A stretch of DNA of 64,000 nucleotides, taken from contig CAOLHI010000648.1 of assembly GCA_948474755.1 (NCBI GenBank), positions 62,001 through 126,000 on the forward strand, written 5' to 3'. The notes beneath the pieces were generated by a model. It made no database searches, was not told where the DNA came from, and saw nothing but the letters and a program-made list of their open reading frames with translations. Positions 10,714 to 22,300 of the stretch are shown piece by piece. This stretch comes from Ctenosaura bakeri. Lineage: Eukaryota; Chordata; Lepidosauria; Squamata; Iguanidae. Numbering within the stretch: the stretch's first letter is position 1; each line of letters starts with the position of its first letter. A program made the translations under genes and the position numbers.

Positions 10714-11227
10714 AGAGATGTATTATATAAGCTGAGAACATTTCACATAGATTTTGACAGTTCCAGTTTAATGAGAAGATTCTTTCCATGGTGGAAGGGA
10801 AAATATCAACTGGGCAAAGAAGGGGAAAAAATCACAGTAAAGTGTTGGGTGAAAAGAGACGAAGAGCAAGAGTAGGTTCAGATACTCATAAACTGTCACT
10901 GGTTAGAGAAGCCTACAATTGCTCAGTCAGACAGAGAAGTGAAATAACAGCCCAAGTTTCATTTGTGTAGTCCTCAGTACTGTGTAGGCTTAAGCCCACT
11001 GAAGGGCTCATTGATTTCACTGTTTAGACACTTATAATGCTACATAACATCAGGCTGAAAATTTCTCCCTTTTGTACAAAGATTGTCTACTGGGGATGGA
11101 AGGAGCTGGCAGTCCAGTTTCATTGTCTGTCATTTGTTGATTCAATGTTGTGCCATAGTCTTATTTTATCATGAAAGAAAAGAGAATAATACCATGTGGA
11201 GTCCTGTCCAATAGTACAAAAGTTTCT

Positions 11228-11322
11228 ATACAAGTACATTGGCAAACTACCTCTGAATACCTCTGAGTTTTCTAAGAAAACTCTATGAATTTCATGGAGT
11301 TACCATAAGTCAATAGGTGACT

Positions 11323-11327
<5 letters not shown>
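11228..11327 (+). mobile_element. SINE 3' tail fragment
   Basis: Reads GGCAAACTACCTCTGAATACC, ATGAATTTCATGGAGTTACC and ATAAGTCAATAGGTGACTTG, the tail module also present at 45030-45164 and, reversed, in the 5S-derived SINE at 26914. It is followed immediately by a CA microsatellite, as is usual for this tail. The head is missing. Confidence 0.6.

Positions 11328-11364
<37 letters not shown>
11328..11364. repeat. (CA)n microsatellite
   Basis: About 18 CA units growing from the 3' end of the SINE tail fragment. Confidence 0.9.
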
Positions 11365-11366
<2 letters not shown>

Positions 11367-11369
11367 GTA

Positions 11370-14300
11370 ATGTACTTCCCACTGGCAACATTCAAAGTTC
11401 TCATCATAGTATGGAATAATTCAAATCGAAAAGGCAGAAAACCCTGAAAAAGCATTGCAGAGCACCACTTTTTAGACTAGGGCACCCCTTGTGTGACCCC
11501 CAGGGACCACATTCCCATTTTCAATTCATGCCTCCACCCCCAGAATGTGAGGACCCAAAGCTTCCCTGAAGTCTCAGGTATGTATGCTGTAGGTAGGGTT
11601 GCCAGACTGAGAACTGGAGATGGCTCCTGTATATTTAATGTTTGTATTAGGGAAGGAACTTCAGCAGGTGTTTGTTACTTGGTTGCATGACAAGAAACAC
11701 CTTCTGCATTTCCCTCTTCCACACAATCATTAAAGGTCCAGGAGCCCTCTCCAGTTTTCAACCTGGCAACTCTTGTTTTGTGGGGCAATTCACGGCAGAG
11801 ATTATGTTCAGAGGGGGGCTTGCTTACTTTTGAAAGTTTTGAAGGGCTTTTTTCCCCCAAAAGGGGTATAACTTCTAAGCTTTGCTTCTGTCATTGGAAG
11901 ATATAATAGGATAGTGACCAGACTAGAGGTTTCATTGTTACATTTTTTTCCCTTTACAGGGGATCTGTGGTTTTCAGAATTGTACAATAGATAGACATTT
12001 ACCAAGTATAGCTTTTAGTGGTGCTAAACCTACATGGTGGAAAATAAGGCTGTCTATTGTGCTGCTACAGAGCAATTTTCTAGAAAATATGTTACAACAA
12101 ATAACTTTCTGGAAACTATGTACATTTTTGAAATTTCCTATTAACTTATATGAATCAGTGCAGCATACTTTTTTCTAGCAGAGAGCCTGTGCCATTTGAC
12201 AGCTGCATGACAGGCCAAAATCTCACATATGCTAGAAAAAGTTGCAAGAGGAAAAAAAAATCCTCTTCGGTAAAAGATGCACTTGTTAAACTCCTGCCTA
12301 GCAGACACAGACACAGACACAGCGGCAATACCAGAGGGGGAAATAGGGGGAAAATTCTGTCAAGCTTGTATAGGTGTCAAAAAAGACAACAATGTGAATT
12401 GGAAAAGAAAAAGGACTTTAATGTGTCTGGAGGTGAACTGCACACTGGGCTGAGTAATACAATCAGGTTTACAAGCAATAAGAGGCACAGAACTTGGAAG
12501 CCATTAGCAGAGCTTTAAAAAAATCTTCATTTTCCAAGCTCTTCAGTAACAAAGAGTGCCCCTTTAAAGAATGATTAAAACATTAAGTAAGTTATACTAT
12601 TGTATAATTGTAATAATGGGGATAACTTCACTCCCTTTGAGGTGTAGCTGTAACTCTTTAAGGTAACCTTTATAGCTCCCGGATGTGTTTAGCTTCCTTA
12701 CTTTGCCATATTTTGTATCCCAGTTAGATGCCCTGGTAGCATTCAGATGTTTGTTTTCAATTTTAGTAGCTTTTAATAAGGAGGAAGTAAATAGATTTTT
12801 TAAAAGAACAGCAATGAGAATGATTTGCAATTATTTTGGGGGCTTGGAACTGTTAACTACTTATGCTTTAAAAGTGATTTTCCCCAGCTCTGCTTCTGGA
12901 CAACACTCTCCACTTCAGCTTGTTGTGGAACCTGAATTTTTTAGGTCAGACACCATGCCTTTTAAGGGTCATCCAGTGAATCTGGCATACATTTGTGGTT
13001 ATTTTAGTCCTTCTTCTTTAAGAATTATTCAGGCACTGCAAGAATTTTCCCTTGAGGGATATCTGTAAAGACCCTGTGAAGTTTTGCTTTCCTTTTGAAC
13101 AAGGGTTGTATATTAGCATGATGTGGAGCTATCCCTCCATGTTTAATTTCCTGCCATTGTAGGGGGTACCTATTAGTTCATCTCACCTTTTAGCTGCCTT
13201 ACATCCCCCATCATACCACTAATTTACAAGGAAAGCTGAGAAGAAACTATAGGAATAAGAAAAAGATTTTCCTCAGAAGACTGGCACTCCTATGCTCTGG
13301 AAATAATTGCAGCTGAACCATCACTGTGGGCCTTGAAGCTCTGGGGAATTTCTTTATGTACTCTGTGAGCTACAAATATATTTGCCAACTAGGGAGATGT
13401 GAGAAATTCACTTTGTCATAATTTTCTAAAATGGATTTATCCAGTCACACAACTTCCAGATAGAACTCAGAACTGGATGCAAGTGGAGGTCAGAAAGCCA
13501 TCTGTTTTGGGGCTTGCAGTGTGGTCTGTGAAACAATCTGCATGCTTTTGAAAACACTGTGTGTAATTCCAAAATATGCAAAAAGACATTTTAGTCAATG
13601 AGAATAAGAATCCATTATTGTGTCCATTTGAAAAACATGTATCAAAACACATAAGGATTTTTTTCCATTAAAAATATCTGGAAAGAAGTGGCCCAGATCA
13701 AGCAGTGTGGGGAAAAAAATGGAAATCCACCGAAATGGACTTGGCATTCTTGTCTCTCCCTGTTGCCAACTGACCAATGGAAAAATGGCCTTCCACACCA
13801 GATGGTAAAAAGACCATTTTACTCCAAGAAGTTCTGTACAAACTGCTGGTCCTTGGCAAGAGATATAAATGTGGGTAAAACCTTCCTTGCTCAGTTTTTG
13901 TCTCTAAAGGCTCAGTGGTCTCTAGGTACTTAAAAGAGAATGCTGTTTATTTATTGAAATAAGTAGCATAACCGTATTTTTTTCTCTTTCAAATACATGA
14001 GCAGCTGCAGCCAGTGGCTTCATGTCACTGAGGCAGGGAATTGGCTTTGGGGTTTTGTCTAAACTTTAGTGGAGCTATTTGAGGTACTAAAACCTATCCC
14101 CCAAAATAGACTCAACACCTTGGATGCCTCCTTCAAGGTTTGGACTAAGCCCAAGAACAGCTTCACTGCCCCACTTAGAGGGAAACCATCAGCCACCCAC
14201 TGTAAGTCAGTCTATGTATCTTAGAATTTTAGGAAGGCTATGACAGAAATTTAGCAATAGCGAGGAAACTAATTTGAGGAGATGAAAGGAAGGGGATGAA

Positions 14301-15050
14301 GAAATAATGGAAGGGGGAGTACTGGTATAGGGCTGAGGCATGCAGGTCGGTTAAACTTCTTTTTTAAAAAGCCATTTGAAAAAACATTGTTTGAATGATG
14401 AAACCCTTGGGCTGAGATTGGCATGCTGTTGCTTAGTGGAATTTTGCCCAAGTCATAAAATTCCAAACTCCTTTAAAGGATGTGATCTTATAAATGCACT
14501 TTCAAGGATGGAGCTCTGCCCCTCCCCAAATGACTCGAAACATTTGTTTAGGATCACAGCCAGTTCAAGTGGGGAGCAGTGGGGTGTTGGTTTCTTAGCT
14601 CTGGACCACCTGTTCTTTTTTGGAAACATTTCTAACACTGAGTAGGTTGTGAGATGAGATTTTGGTGTGATTTCTTATGTGGGAGCTGAGAAAAAAAAAT
14701 GCTGAGGAGGATTAGGAATTTCCTTTTCATAAACACAGAGTTGAACTTTCTCCCCACCCCCCTCCATAGCCCCTGTACCTCCTAGAACCGCACAACACAA
14801 AGAAATCTGACTGACTAAATACTTCTCTGTTATTGTTTTGCCATGAGCCCCCCAGGCATCCTGGGTCTCTGATCTCCTGACCTGTTTCTCTTGGGGGGTA
14901 TTTCTGATAGCAGCTGCAGAAGCAACCAGGTTAAACTATTGCTTCATATAAATCATGATAAAGTGAAATTTTGATTTCTGCTACAGCCACTTGGAACATT
15001 TCTCCACCCCCTCCCATGTTAACCTAAGGAATGTGGAGGAACTGTTTCCC
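11370..15050. other. Mostly unique intergenic sequence, no gene recognised
   Basis: No domain-bearing frame, RNA gene or clear full-length repeat was seen. Open frames at 12150-12518 (122 codons) and 12685-13068 (127 codons) are not recognisable proteins, lack signal or domain features and cross AT-rich sequence. They are treated as chance. Confidence 0.4.
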
Positions 15051-15054
15051 CACA

Positions 15055-15165
15055 GTTACAGTCCAATACTATAGATTTTGTTTTTTCCCCAGAGAAAATC
15101 CCCCTGAGCCCAATTGGATTTATTTCTTTCCAGATGAGGCTGTGTAGGATTGCAGCCTGTGAACC
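15055..15165. mobile_element. Degenerate palindromic repeat, family E-like
   Basis: ACAGTCCAATACTATAG on the left faces CTGTGTAGGATTGCAGCCTG on the right, with CCCAATTGG in the middle. It resembles the weak palindromes at 50148 and 63779. Low confidence because of decay. Confidence 0.3.
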
Positions 15166-15299
15166 TGCCTTGGTGTGAAAATCTCATTCAACATAGAAGG
15201 ACTAGCTGCTGAGTAAACATGTGTGCAGATGTTTGCTGTTAATCTAGATATATTTTGGACATTGTAGCATACTGGATGTTTCCTATACAAGACAGCCCG

Positions 15300-15982
15300 A
15301 GTTTTAAGTTTGTCAAGGGAAGGCTTTTTCTTCGTCTCACCACCATCTCAGGCCTTGCCAACGGCTGCTCCCAGGTTACAGAACTCTCTTCCACAGGAGA
15401 TACAGTTAGCCCCCTTCCTGCTTTCTTTCCTATGGCAGGGTAAGACCTGTTTATTTAGGCCAACATGTGACTTTTGGCCATGCGATAGTACAGTGGGTTA
15501 AATGTCTTATGGTTTGTTTGTTTTTTTTGCATCTTTTAAATTGTGTTTTAAATATATTGTAAACTATGTGCCTTTTAATAGAATTGCTTTTTAAAAAACT
15601 TTTCCAAAGTATTTTTTTAACCACCACCACCACCGTTTATTTATAATGCCCTTTTCTCCATATGTACAATCAGAGACAAAGACAATAAAACATAGCACCA
15701 CAATAATAGCTGGAATGAAACCCCCAGCCCTCAACCAGTCATTACCCATCTCCACACCTTAAACACAACTCAATGGTTTAAGATGGTGAATCAAAGAGGA
15801 AGGTCTTCAACTGTTTAAGAAAACGGGTGAGATCTTCCTCCAGCCAGAGGTCCAAAGGAAGACCATTCCACAAATACAGAGTGAGATCTTGAGATCTCAG
15901 CTAAAGTTTTATCTTAAAATGTTGTAGACTGCCTTCGGACTCATCCAGGGAGAAATGTGGGGTATCAATTGAACGAATAAAT
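15300..15982 (+). mobile_element. CR1/L2-like LINE 3' untranslated tail, interrupted
   Basis: Reads GCCTTGCCAACGGCTGCTCC, CTCTCTTCCACAGGAGATAC, CCTATGGCAGGGTAAGACC, a long T/A-rich stretch, then GTAGACTGCCTTCGGACTC and GGTATCAATTGAACGAATAAATAG at the end. This is the general form of squamate CR1/L2-type 3' ends. The middle (about 15620-15898) looks like another, oppositely oriented retroposon end inserted into it. The identification is by overall form, not a search. Confidence 0.5.
15620..15898 (-). mobile_element. Retroposon 3' end inserted in opposite orientation
   Basis: Begins with a short (CCA)n and TTTATTTATAATGCCC, the reverse complement of a terminal A-rich tail. It continues to GGTCTTCAACTG and CCAAAGGAAGACCATTCCAC before plus-strand LINE tail sequence resumes. 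Family undetermined. Confidence 0.4.
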
Positions 15983-16362
15983 AGATAAATAGTTTCAGAA
16001 AACAGCTCTAGAAAGTTACTTCTTTTGGACTATGGATCTGAGACTCCTCCAGCCAACATACTCATTCTGGGAGCTCTGATACAGATGTAACACAATGTCA
16101 GCTGGTGGCTCTGTTAATAGTGCTGGGTTTTAATCCAGATGGCAAAAATACTATTTGAATTTCTGATCCCTGTCCCCTAAGTAGGTTCCACATTGTGGAT
16201 ACCCAACGTTAATTTTTAGTACTATTTATTGCAAATAATAACTATAGCTGCTGCTGCTTATTGTTGTTGGTGGTGGTATTATTGTTGTTGTTGTTATTTA
16301 GGACTTGAAGCTCATGGACAGGTACTTTAGTCATGCAGCAAAATCTCTCAGCCTGAATATAA

Positions 16363-16778
16363 GGCTCTTTCCACACCACTCTTCCATATCACAATGGGAA
16401 CAGGAGAAGGACAGGACCATGACTACACTTCTGCATGACATCATCATGATCCTGTCCTTCTCCTGTCCCTCGGTGGTGCAATCATGGATTAAATCATTTA
16501 TGGGCTTACCCATCAATGACATGCGATTGTGCATTCATCTCAGACTTACCTCTCCTGTGGAAGCTGCAGAAGCACAATGGCTGCACTTTCTGCTCGAGTA
16601 CAGCCTGGGAAAGTACCCGGCTGCACTGTGGAAGGAAGAGGTGTGGCCATCATGCTCCCTTCCATAGGGAGCCAGCCAGTGCAGAGGGGAGTGCTCCTGT
16701 CATGCTCCCCTCCCAGCAGAGCCACTGCCAGGATCCCCACTGGATGTTTTTGCTAAAAGGTAGGTTGTGGAAAGGGCC
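16363..16778. mobile_element. GC-rich Harbinger-like MITE, family A copy 4
   Basis: A 416-bp element with ends GGCTCTTTCCACACC and GGTTGTGGAAAGGGCC, and TAA duplicated at 16360-16362 and 16779-16781. It contains an internal hairpin: 16396-16422 pairs with 16443-16469 (core GGAGAAGGACAGGA facing TCCTGTCCTTCTCC) around a 20-bp loop. The interior resembles copies at 2127 and 35407. It sits immediately 5' of an R4-clade LINE fragment. Confidence 0.75.
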
Positions 16779-16784
16779 TAAGAT

Positions 16785-17320
16785 AAGAGTATAAGAAATG
16801 CCATGAAAAAATGGCCACAATGGTACACCAGAACCTATGCAAAAAATATGATTTGCCATTTGGAAAGCACTTGAGTGATCATAAGCTTGAAAACGTGATG
16901 AAAATTGGTGAAGTAAAATCCTTATGGGATTTTAAGATTCAAGCTGAGAAACAATTAGAGCATAATATGCCAGACATAACTATGATAGATAATAAGAAAA
17001 CTTGTTAATCCCATGGGAAAGATGACAAAGGAAAGGAAAAGAGTGTGAAATACTGAAACCTGCAAGTTGAGATTCAGTGGTTGTTAGAAAAGAAAATTGT
17101 GGTTCCTGTGGTGATAGATGCTCTGGGAACAATTCCAAATGGACTGAAAAAACATCTGAATGACATTGACATAGGTAGGATCAGGATAGCACAGTTGCCA
17201 AAAAAATAAAAATAAAAAAGCTAGATGGAATGTGACACATTATCTGATGATACCTCACTGATTCCTAGATTCTTGGACAGGGATCCAAAACTCTAGTCAG
17301 TAATACTAGGTAGACCATGA
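16785..17320 (+). pseudogene. R4/Dong-clade LINE, restriction-like endonuclease remnant
   Basis: Plus-strand translation gives MVHQNLCKKYDLPFGKHLSD, HKLENVMKIGEVKSLWDFKI, QAEKQLEHNMPDITMIDNKK, then after stops and a frame change VEIQWLLEKK, IVVPVVIDALGTIPNGLKKH and LNDIDIGRIRIAQLPKK. The order 'LC..Y.L....DHK.E.V.......LWDF.IQ....L.HN.PDI..ID' followed by 'VPVVIGALG.I' is that of the C-terminal restriction-like (PD-D/ExK type) endonuclease of R2/R4-type LINEs. R4 elements are known in lizards. The catalytic PDI is readable, but in-frame stops (after KKTC and after SVKY) make it dead. The 5' side is cut at the MITE. Confidence 0.7.
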
Positions 17321-17493
17321 AACTGAGACAATTTTTAAAACTTGTTCATTTTTAAGCTATTTCTTTATGGCATAAAAGTTGTATATTTTGAAAATTATTT
17401 TTATTGTATGAATAAATTGTACGTATAATATTGTATGAATAATTTTATCCACAGCTTCAAAGAAATTTTAATTGATTTTTTTTAAAGACAGAG

Positions 17494-17694
17494 GGCCTTT
17501 CCACACTACACTGTTATAGTGCTCTTATTCCACTTTCAACATCCTGTGGAATTCTGGGGTTTGTAGTTCATTGAGGCCAAAGAGCTCTCTGGCTGAGAAT
17601 TGTAAAGGCCCCTCCCTAAACTGCAAACCCCAGGATTCCATAAGATGTTGAAAGTGGAATAATAGCACTTTAACAGTGTAGGATGGAAAAGTCC
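17494..17694. mobile_element. Palindromic MITE, family B copy 2
   Basis: Ends GGCCTTTCCACACTACACTG and the inverted GTGTAGGATGGAAAAGTCC. The arms contain ATTCCACTTTCAACATCCTG paired with AAGATGTTGAAAGTGGAATA. This is one of the best-preserved copies. The flanking duplication is not clear (GAG versus AAA). Confidence 0.75.
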
Positions 17695-17806
17695 AAAGCA
17701 ATAAGACAAACAATAAAGAACTTTAACACAACAGAGGTTAGTTATTTGGTTTTACAGCTAATTTTATATAGCATGTCATCTAATACCTTAGCAAAGGATA
17801 GAAAAC

Positions 17807-17920
17807 TATGGCCTTCCAGATCTTTCTAAACCACTCCCATCATTTCTAGGCAGGACAGCCAATGGTAAGGTAGGGTGGAAGATGTAATCAAACAACACTT
17901 ATACAGAGGTGGGCAACTGT
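17807..17920. mobile_element. Degenerate palindromic MITE, family C
   Basis: CTATGGCCTTCCAGATC with CCACTCCCATCATTTC, centre GACAGCCAATGG, then GGTGGAAGATGTAATC and AGGTGGGCAAC. Same skeleton as the copy at 9640, heavily decayed. Confidence 0.4.
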
Positions 17921-18186
17921 CAAAGTTTGCTAGCTTCTATGCCCCCCTGAGGAAATCTTAGAAGGATGCCCCCCTTCCTGCTGTGCACCCCACATGTTTA
18001 GATTTTCTTAAAAATCAGTAAGAAGTTTCTGTATACCCCTATGGGGGCCATGATTTTAGACAGAGACCCCTGGACTAATTTTCCCACCAGTGGAAGGAAC
18101 TCAAGATCAGCAGGCAAGTCATTATGATTATTATGTACTTGCATATATCTTTGTAAAAACAGTAGAAGCACAGAATAGAGTGAATA

Positions 18187-18229
18187 ATAGTAGTAGTAGT
18201 AGTAGTAGTAGTAGTAAGTAGTAGTAGTA

Positions 18230-18272
<43 letters not shown>

Positions 18273-18293
18273 TAATAAAAATACCAGCTAAAC
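18187..18293. repeat. Compound (AGT)n / (AAT)n microsatellite
   Basis: About 15 AGT units with one interruption pass into about 18 AAT units. On the minus strand this reads as poly-tyrosine or poly-isoleucine, which produces spurious long frames. Confidence 0.95.
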
Positions 18294-18389
18294 CAGATAA
18301 CAATGTGACTGCAATAACCACAATGACACAATCATAAAATGAATAATTATAAAATTGTTTAAAAGATAAAGTTACGATACCAAGGAAAA

Positions 18390-18925
18390 GGTGTACAAGG
18401 ACCTGGAACAGCAGCTATGAAGAAACTAGACAATATCCTGAAATGTAAAGACATATCATTGAATACTAATATTAGGATAGTCCATGTGATCATATTTCCA
18501 AATTCTATGTATGGTTGTGGAAGCTGGACAATGAAGGAAGCTGATAGGAAGAAAATCAACTCCTTTGAAATGTGGGGCTGGAAAAGAGTTCTGTGGATAC
18601 CCTGAACTGCTAAAAAAGACAAATGAATGGTTCCTAGAGAAAATCAAGTCTGAACTTTCCCTAGAAGCCAAGATTAATAAACTGAGGCTGTCATACTTTG
18701 GCCATATCATGAAAAGACATGACTCATTAGAAAAGGCAATAATACTTGATAAAGTAGAAGGCAGTGAGAAAAGAGGAAGATAGCATTAGAGATGGGTAGA
18801 CTCAATCAAGAAAGACACATCGTTGAATCCACAAAACCTGAGCAGGGTTGCTGATGATAGGGTGACTCTCATTCAAAGGATCACCATAAGTCAAAGTTGA
18901 CTTGATGACAGTTAATAACAATAGC
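18390..18925 (+). pseudogene. BovB (RTE clade) LINE 3' end
   Basis: Plus-strand translation gives MKKLDNILKCKDISL, MYGCGSWTMKEADRKKINSFEMWGWKRVLWIP, then after a frameshift KKTNEWFLEKIKSELSLEAKINKL, RLSYFGHIMKRHDSLEKAIILDKVEG and EKRGR. These are the conserved C-terminal blocks of RTE/BovB ORF2 (MYGCESWT, FE.W.WRR.LR.P.T, L.YFGH..R...LEK....GK.EG.RRRGR). The 3' tail ATCACCATAAGTCAAAGTTG ACTTGATGACAG follows. It is truncated upstream of the reverse-transcriptase core and non-functional. Confidence 0.85.
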
Positions 18926-20642
18926 AAACTTAAGAGTATCTGATAGTATGTAATATTGCTTTTATAAGTTCTCTCAAACAGGGTAATAGAACAGGCAGCA
19001 TCTTATAATATAAATTTCAGACCTTAGTAATTTAATGTCTCATATCTTTCCAAGGCCAACATGGCAAGCTGGGATGTGAAACTCAACATCCAATTTGTTT
19101 TCATCTCAAAATCCAGCGTCTTGTTTTCAAAGATGGGAGGTAGCTCCTTTTGGAAGAACAGCCTCTTATGAAGGCCATAGAATTCACAGGGTTCTTTCAC
19201 TGCATTTGTGCCATCCTTCACTTATTTTTATCCTGTTGTCTGGACTGATCTACTGCTGGCGTACAGAGAGGAGCATGAAGAAAATGAGTCAGTGATGAGG
19301 AGCAAATCAGGACCATGAGATACAGCAGGAGAGAATGCAGCAAAAGAAATGGTCTAATGTACAATAGTAGCCTCTCTTGACAATTTTCTAATGTACTTTA
19401 AGGAAAAAAACCATATCAAACCAAACAAAAAACCTGTAAATTTCTTTTTTAAGAACAGAGCAATTGTAGAAGAGCCCCGTAAAATCAAAATTAAGTCTCA
19501 TCTACCTTGGTTTTCCATTCCCCCAATCTTATACCGTGATATTAGCAAGAAAGTTATGAAGTTAAGGGTCAGCCAATAGTACTGCATCCCAGCAGCAGAT
19601 ATCCCAGTCACTCAAAGGACAAAGGTTTCACTTGTCCATCCTGCCTCATAAATTTGGATCCTGACTTGGTCACAGATTTATATTTGTAATGGATTGTTTT
19701 ATTTATTATTTAGGACAGTTCTGCTCAATGTGATAGTCCAGGGACCAGTGCTGGTCCCTAAAACATTGGCTGTCAGTCTTTGACTAGTTTCCAGGAAAGA
19801 AAGGAACAACTGTAGCTAATAGACACAGATATGATCCCTGGGGCATGGAAGGAGGAAATTGATGGTCTCCCAAACCAGTCATGCTGAGATATATTGAGTT
19901 ATAATTATTATTACTTAGAGAAGACACATGAAAATGAAAGGGACTTATACTAATCAGAAGTAAGTTAAGTCTCATTTATTTCTATCAGATCACTTTAAGT
20001 GTGATCGGGTTTGAAACTAGTCTTACCCATAGTTTTAAACCATCATATGATCATGGCTTTGCTATTCCTTTCAATTATTGTTGTTGATGATGATGATGAT
20101 GTTGATGAATAATTAGGCTGGTCTTTGCCCCAGTCTTCTACTTTGCCTCACTACTTCTGTGTTGTATTTTCATATTTTATGGTTTCAGGATTTTTTTAAA
20201 ACTTGTAAACTAGCCAGATAACATTTTTTATTGGTGATGTAAATATTGAAAAGAAATAAACTGGATGATTTGGTTTCCTGTGCACTCCAGAATTATTCTA
20301 TTTCCCTCCCTCTTCATATTATTAATGTCTTATCAAATGACTTCTTGCTTTACTTTACAGTAATTAATGTTTGGTTTGCCAAAGTCTGTGCTTTTTAAAC
20401 AAATTTCCCCATCCCTCCCCCCGCCCCATGGTCTCTGATGCCACAATTTAACCATTGCAATATTCTTTGAGACTTGATTGTGCACGTTATTTCAGCCTAT
20501 AAATGCTCCTTATAGTGGTTTTAAATAACCTCCTGGCTTCCTGAAAATGTTTGACTTCCCTAACTACATTCTTCAGTTTCTTTTAACCCATCCTCTTATC
20601 TTTGAGCCAATTTCCCTTTTGCAAAAGAAGTATTTCTTGTTT

Positions 20643-20644
20643 TA

Positions 20645-20680
<36 letters not shown>
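20643..20680. repeat. (CA)n microsatellite
   Basis: CA dinucleotide run with one interrupting AT near its start. Confidence 0.9.
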
Positions 20681-20682
<2 letters not shown>

Positions 20683-21994
20683 TCAGATAGTCATTTGAAT
20701 TCTCACTTTTTGTGTTTGTTTTCTTTTACCCCAACACTTGTCTGTTTATTTTCTTTTTCCTAGAAGCAGGCTGAAGGGAAGGGTATTATTGGCCAAAGGG
20801 CTAAGAGCAGCTGTATAGACTAGCATGTCATGTGGTTTAACCTGAAGAGACTAGCTGTGTATCTCTGGACTGGTGGAAGCCTCTCAGTAATAGAGATCCC
20901 ATCTCAGGAGTGTTGCAGGCTCAAGATTTCATGACTAAAGCCTAAAACTAAGGAAGTCCTTTTTGGACATCACAAGAGGGCAGGCCCCTCTGATGTTTCT
21001 GAGCCTTATATATTAAACATCAACTGCAGTTGCTCACAGAATGAGATCAAAACCAAGTCTAAGAAACAAGAAAATATCTCACTGGTCGGAAATTAAGTTT
21101 TCCAAGCTCTGCACTAAATGGGGAGGGGGGACTTTCCCCAGCTATGTTTCCATCTTTGCAAGTACTGCTTTTCAGAAAACATGGGAGTTGCAGTTCAAAT
21201 GAAAAAAAAGTGTTCCAAGTTTTGCTTTGAACTGAAAACTATCTGATAGACCTAGTCCAAAGCTGCCAGTAGCAACAGTGGGGGATAGGAGAAGAATACA
21301 CAGACACACACACGCACACACATATTCAGAGCAATGATCTTGCCCCAAGAATCCTTCCCCTTGTCTGAGGACCATTAAAGAGGGTTCAAGTTCTGAGACT
21401 TGAGGCCAGATCCTGAGATCTGGAGACCCTAGTAATAATATATGTATATTTCTGATTTAATTTGGAAAATTTCTTTTAAAAATAATCTACAATTGGATTG
21501 GTGCACTTGTAGTTTATGGTGTTTGCATTTGTGCCTACCTCACCCTTCTCTTCTTTCCATGTTTACTGGTACACCTGAATGCATAAGCACGTTAATGAAA
21601 ACACTGGAGGGGGGAGAGATTCATGTTGCAGTTGCATGCTCTTATCAGGTTTCCATCCTTTTCTAATCCATGTGCATATGCCCTGGCAACTTGGGAGGGG
21701 CAGGAAATGAAAACTGCATCAAGCTGTACAGCTGTACAGCAGAACAGTACAGGGATAAAAAGTGGAAGAATGATGTGTTCTGAATGTATTGGTGATATTC
21801 TGCAAACATGATCAGGCAGTTTTGATCTCTAGAATCTATGGATAAATTTGGATGAAAAGAATTTCATGAGTACCCATGAGCCATATAGAATGGTTGACAG
21901 ATTCTGGTAAATTCAGATTTTATCAAAGAAACTCTCAACTAGACAGCATAAACCATACTTGGTGATGAATTTGATGACAGACCTTAAACTTGGA

Positions 21995-22105
21995 TATTCT
22001 TTAGAACAGCCTTCTCCAACTTGTTATTGTAGGGGCACTGAGGATGATGGGGCTTGTAATCCAGCATGTGTGGAGGGCATCTAGTTATGAAAGGCTGCCA
22101 TAGCA
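21995..22105. mobile_element. Degenerate palindromic MITE, family C-like
   Basis: CAGCCTTCTCCAACTTG, GAGGATGATGGGGCTTGTAATC and TGTGGAGGGCATCTAG resemble the second arm of family C elements. One arm is eroded. Confidence 0.35.
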
Positions 22106-22198
22106 CTTGGTCAAGGGTTGTCTCTTTTCTTGTTGTCATCATAACTAAGACGGTTCCTGAGACGTGATCAGTACTGTACATATGGAGCTGGAATCATG

Positions 22199-22300
22199 TA
22201 GTCCTCCAGATGTTGTTTGACTGCAGCTCCCATGAACACTTGCCAACATAGCCAATGGGGATCAATGCTGGGAGATGGAGTCCAGAAATATCCAGGGTGC
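22199..22300. mobile_element. Palindromic MITE, family C
   Basis: GTCCTCCAGATGTTGTTTGAC and CAGCTCCCATGAACAC on the left face GGGAGATGGAGTCCAGAAATA on the right around CAACATAGCCAATGG. Confidence 0.5.

Noticed and set aside
12150..13068. Two frames of 122 and 127 codons
   Set aside because: Neither resembles a known protein; both cross AT-rich unique DNA with no supporting structure.
16305..16794. Frames of 75-120 codons near 16.5 kb
   Set aside because: They lie within family A copy 4 and read through its TIR and hairpin.
17998..18331. Minus-strand frames encoding long tyrosine or isoleucine runs
   Set aside because: They are translations of the AGT/AAT microsatellite, not proteins.
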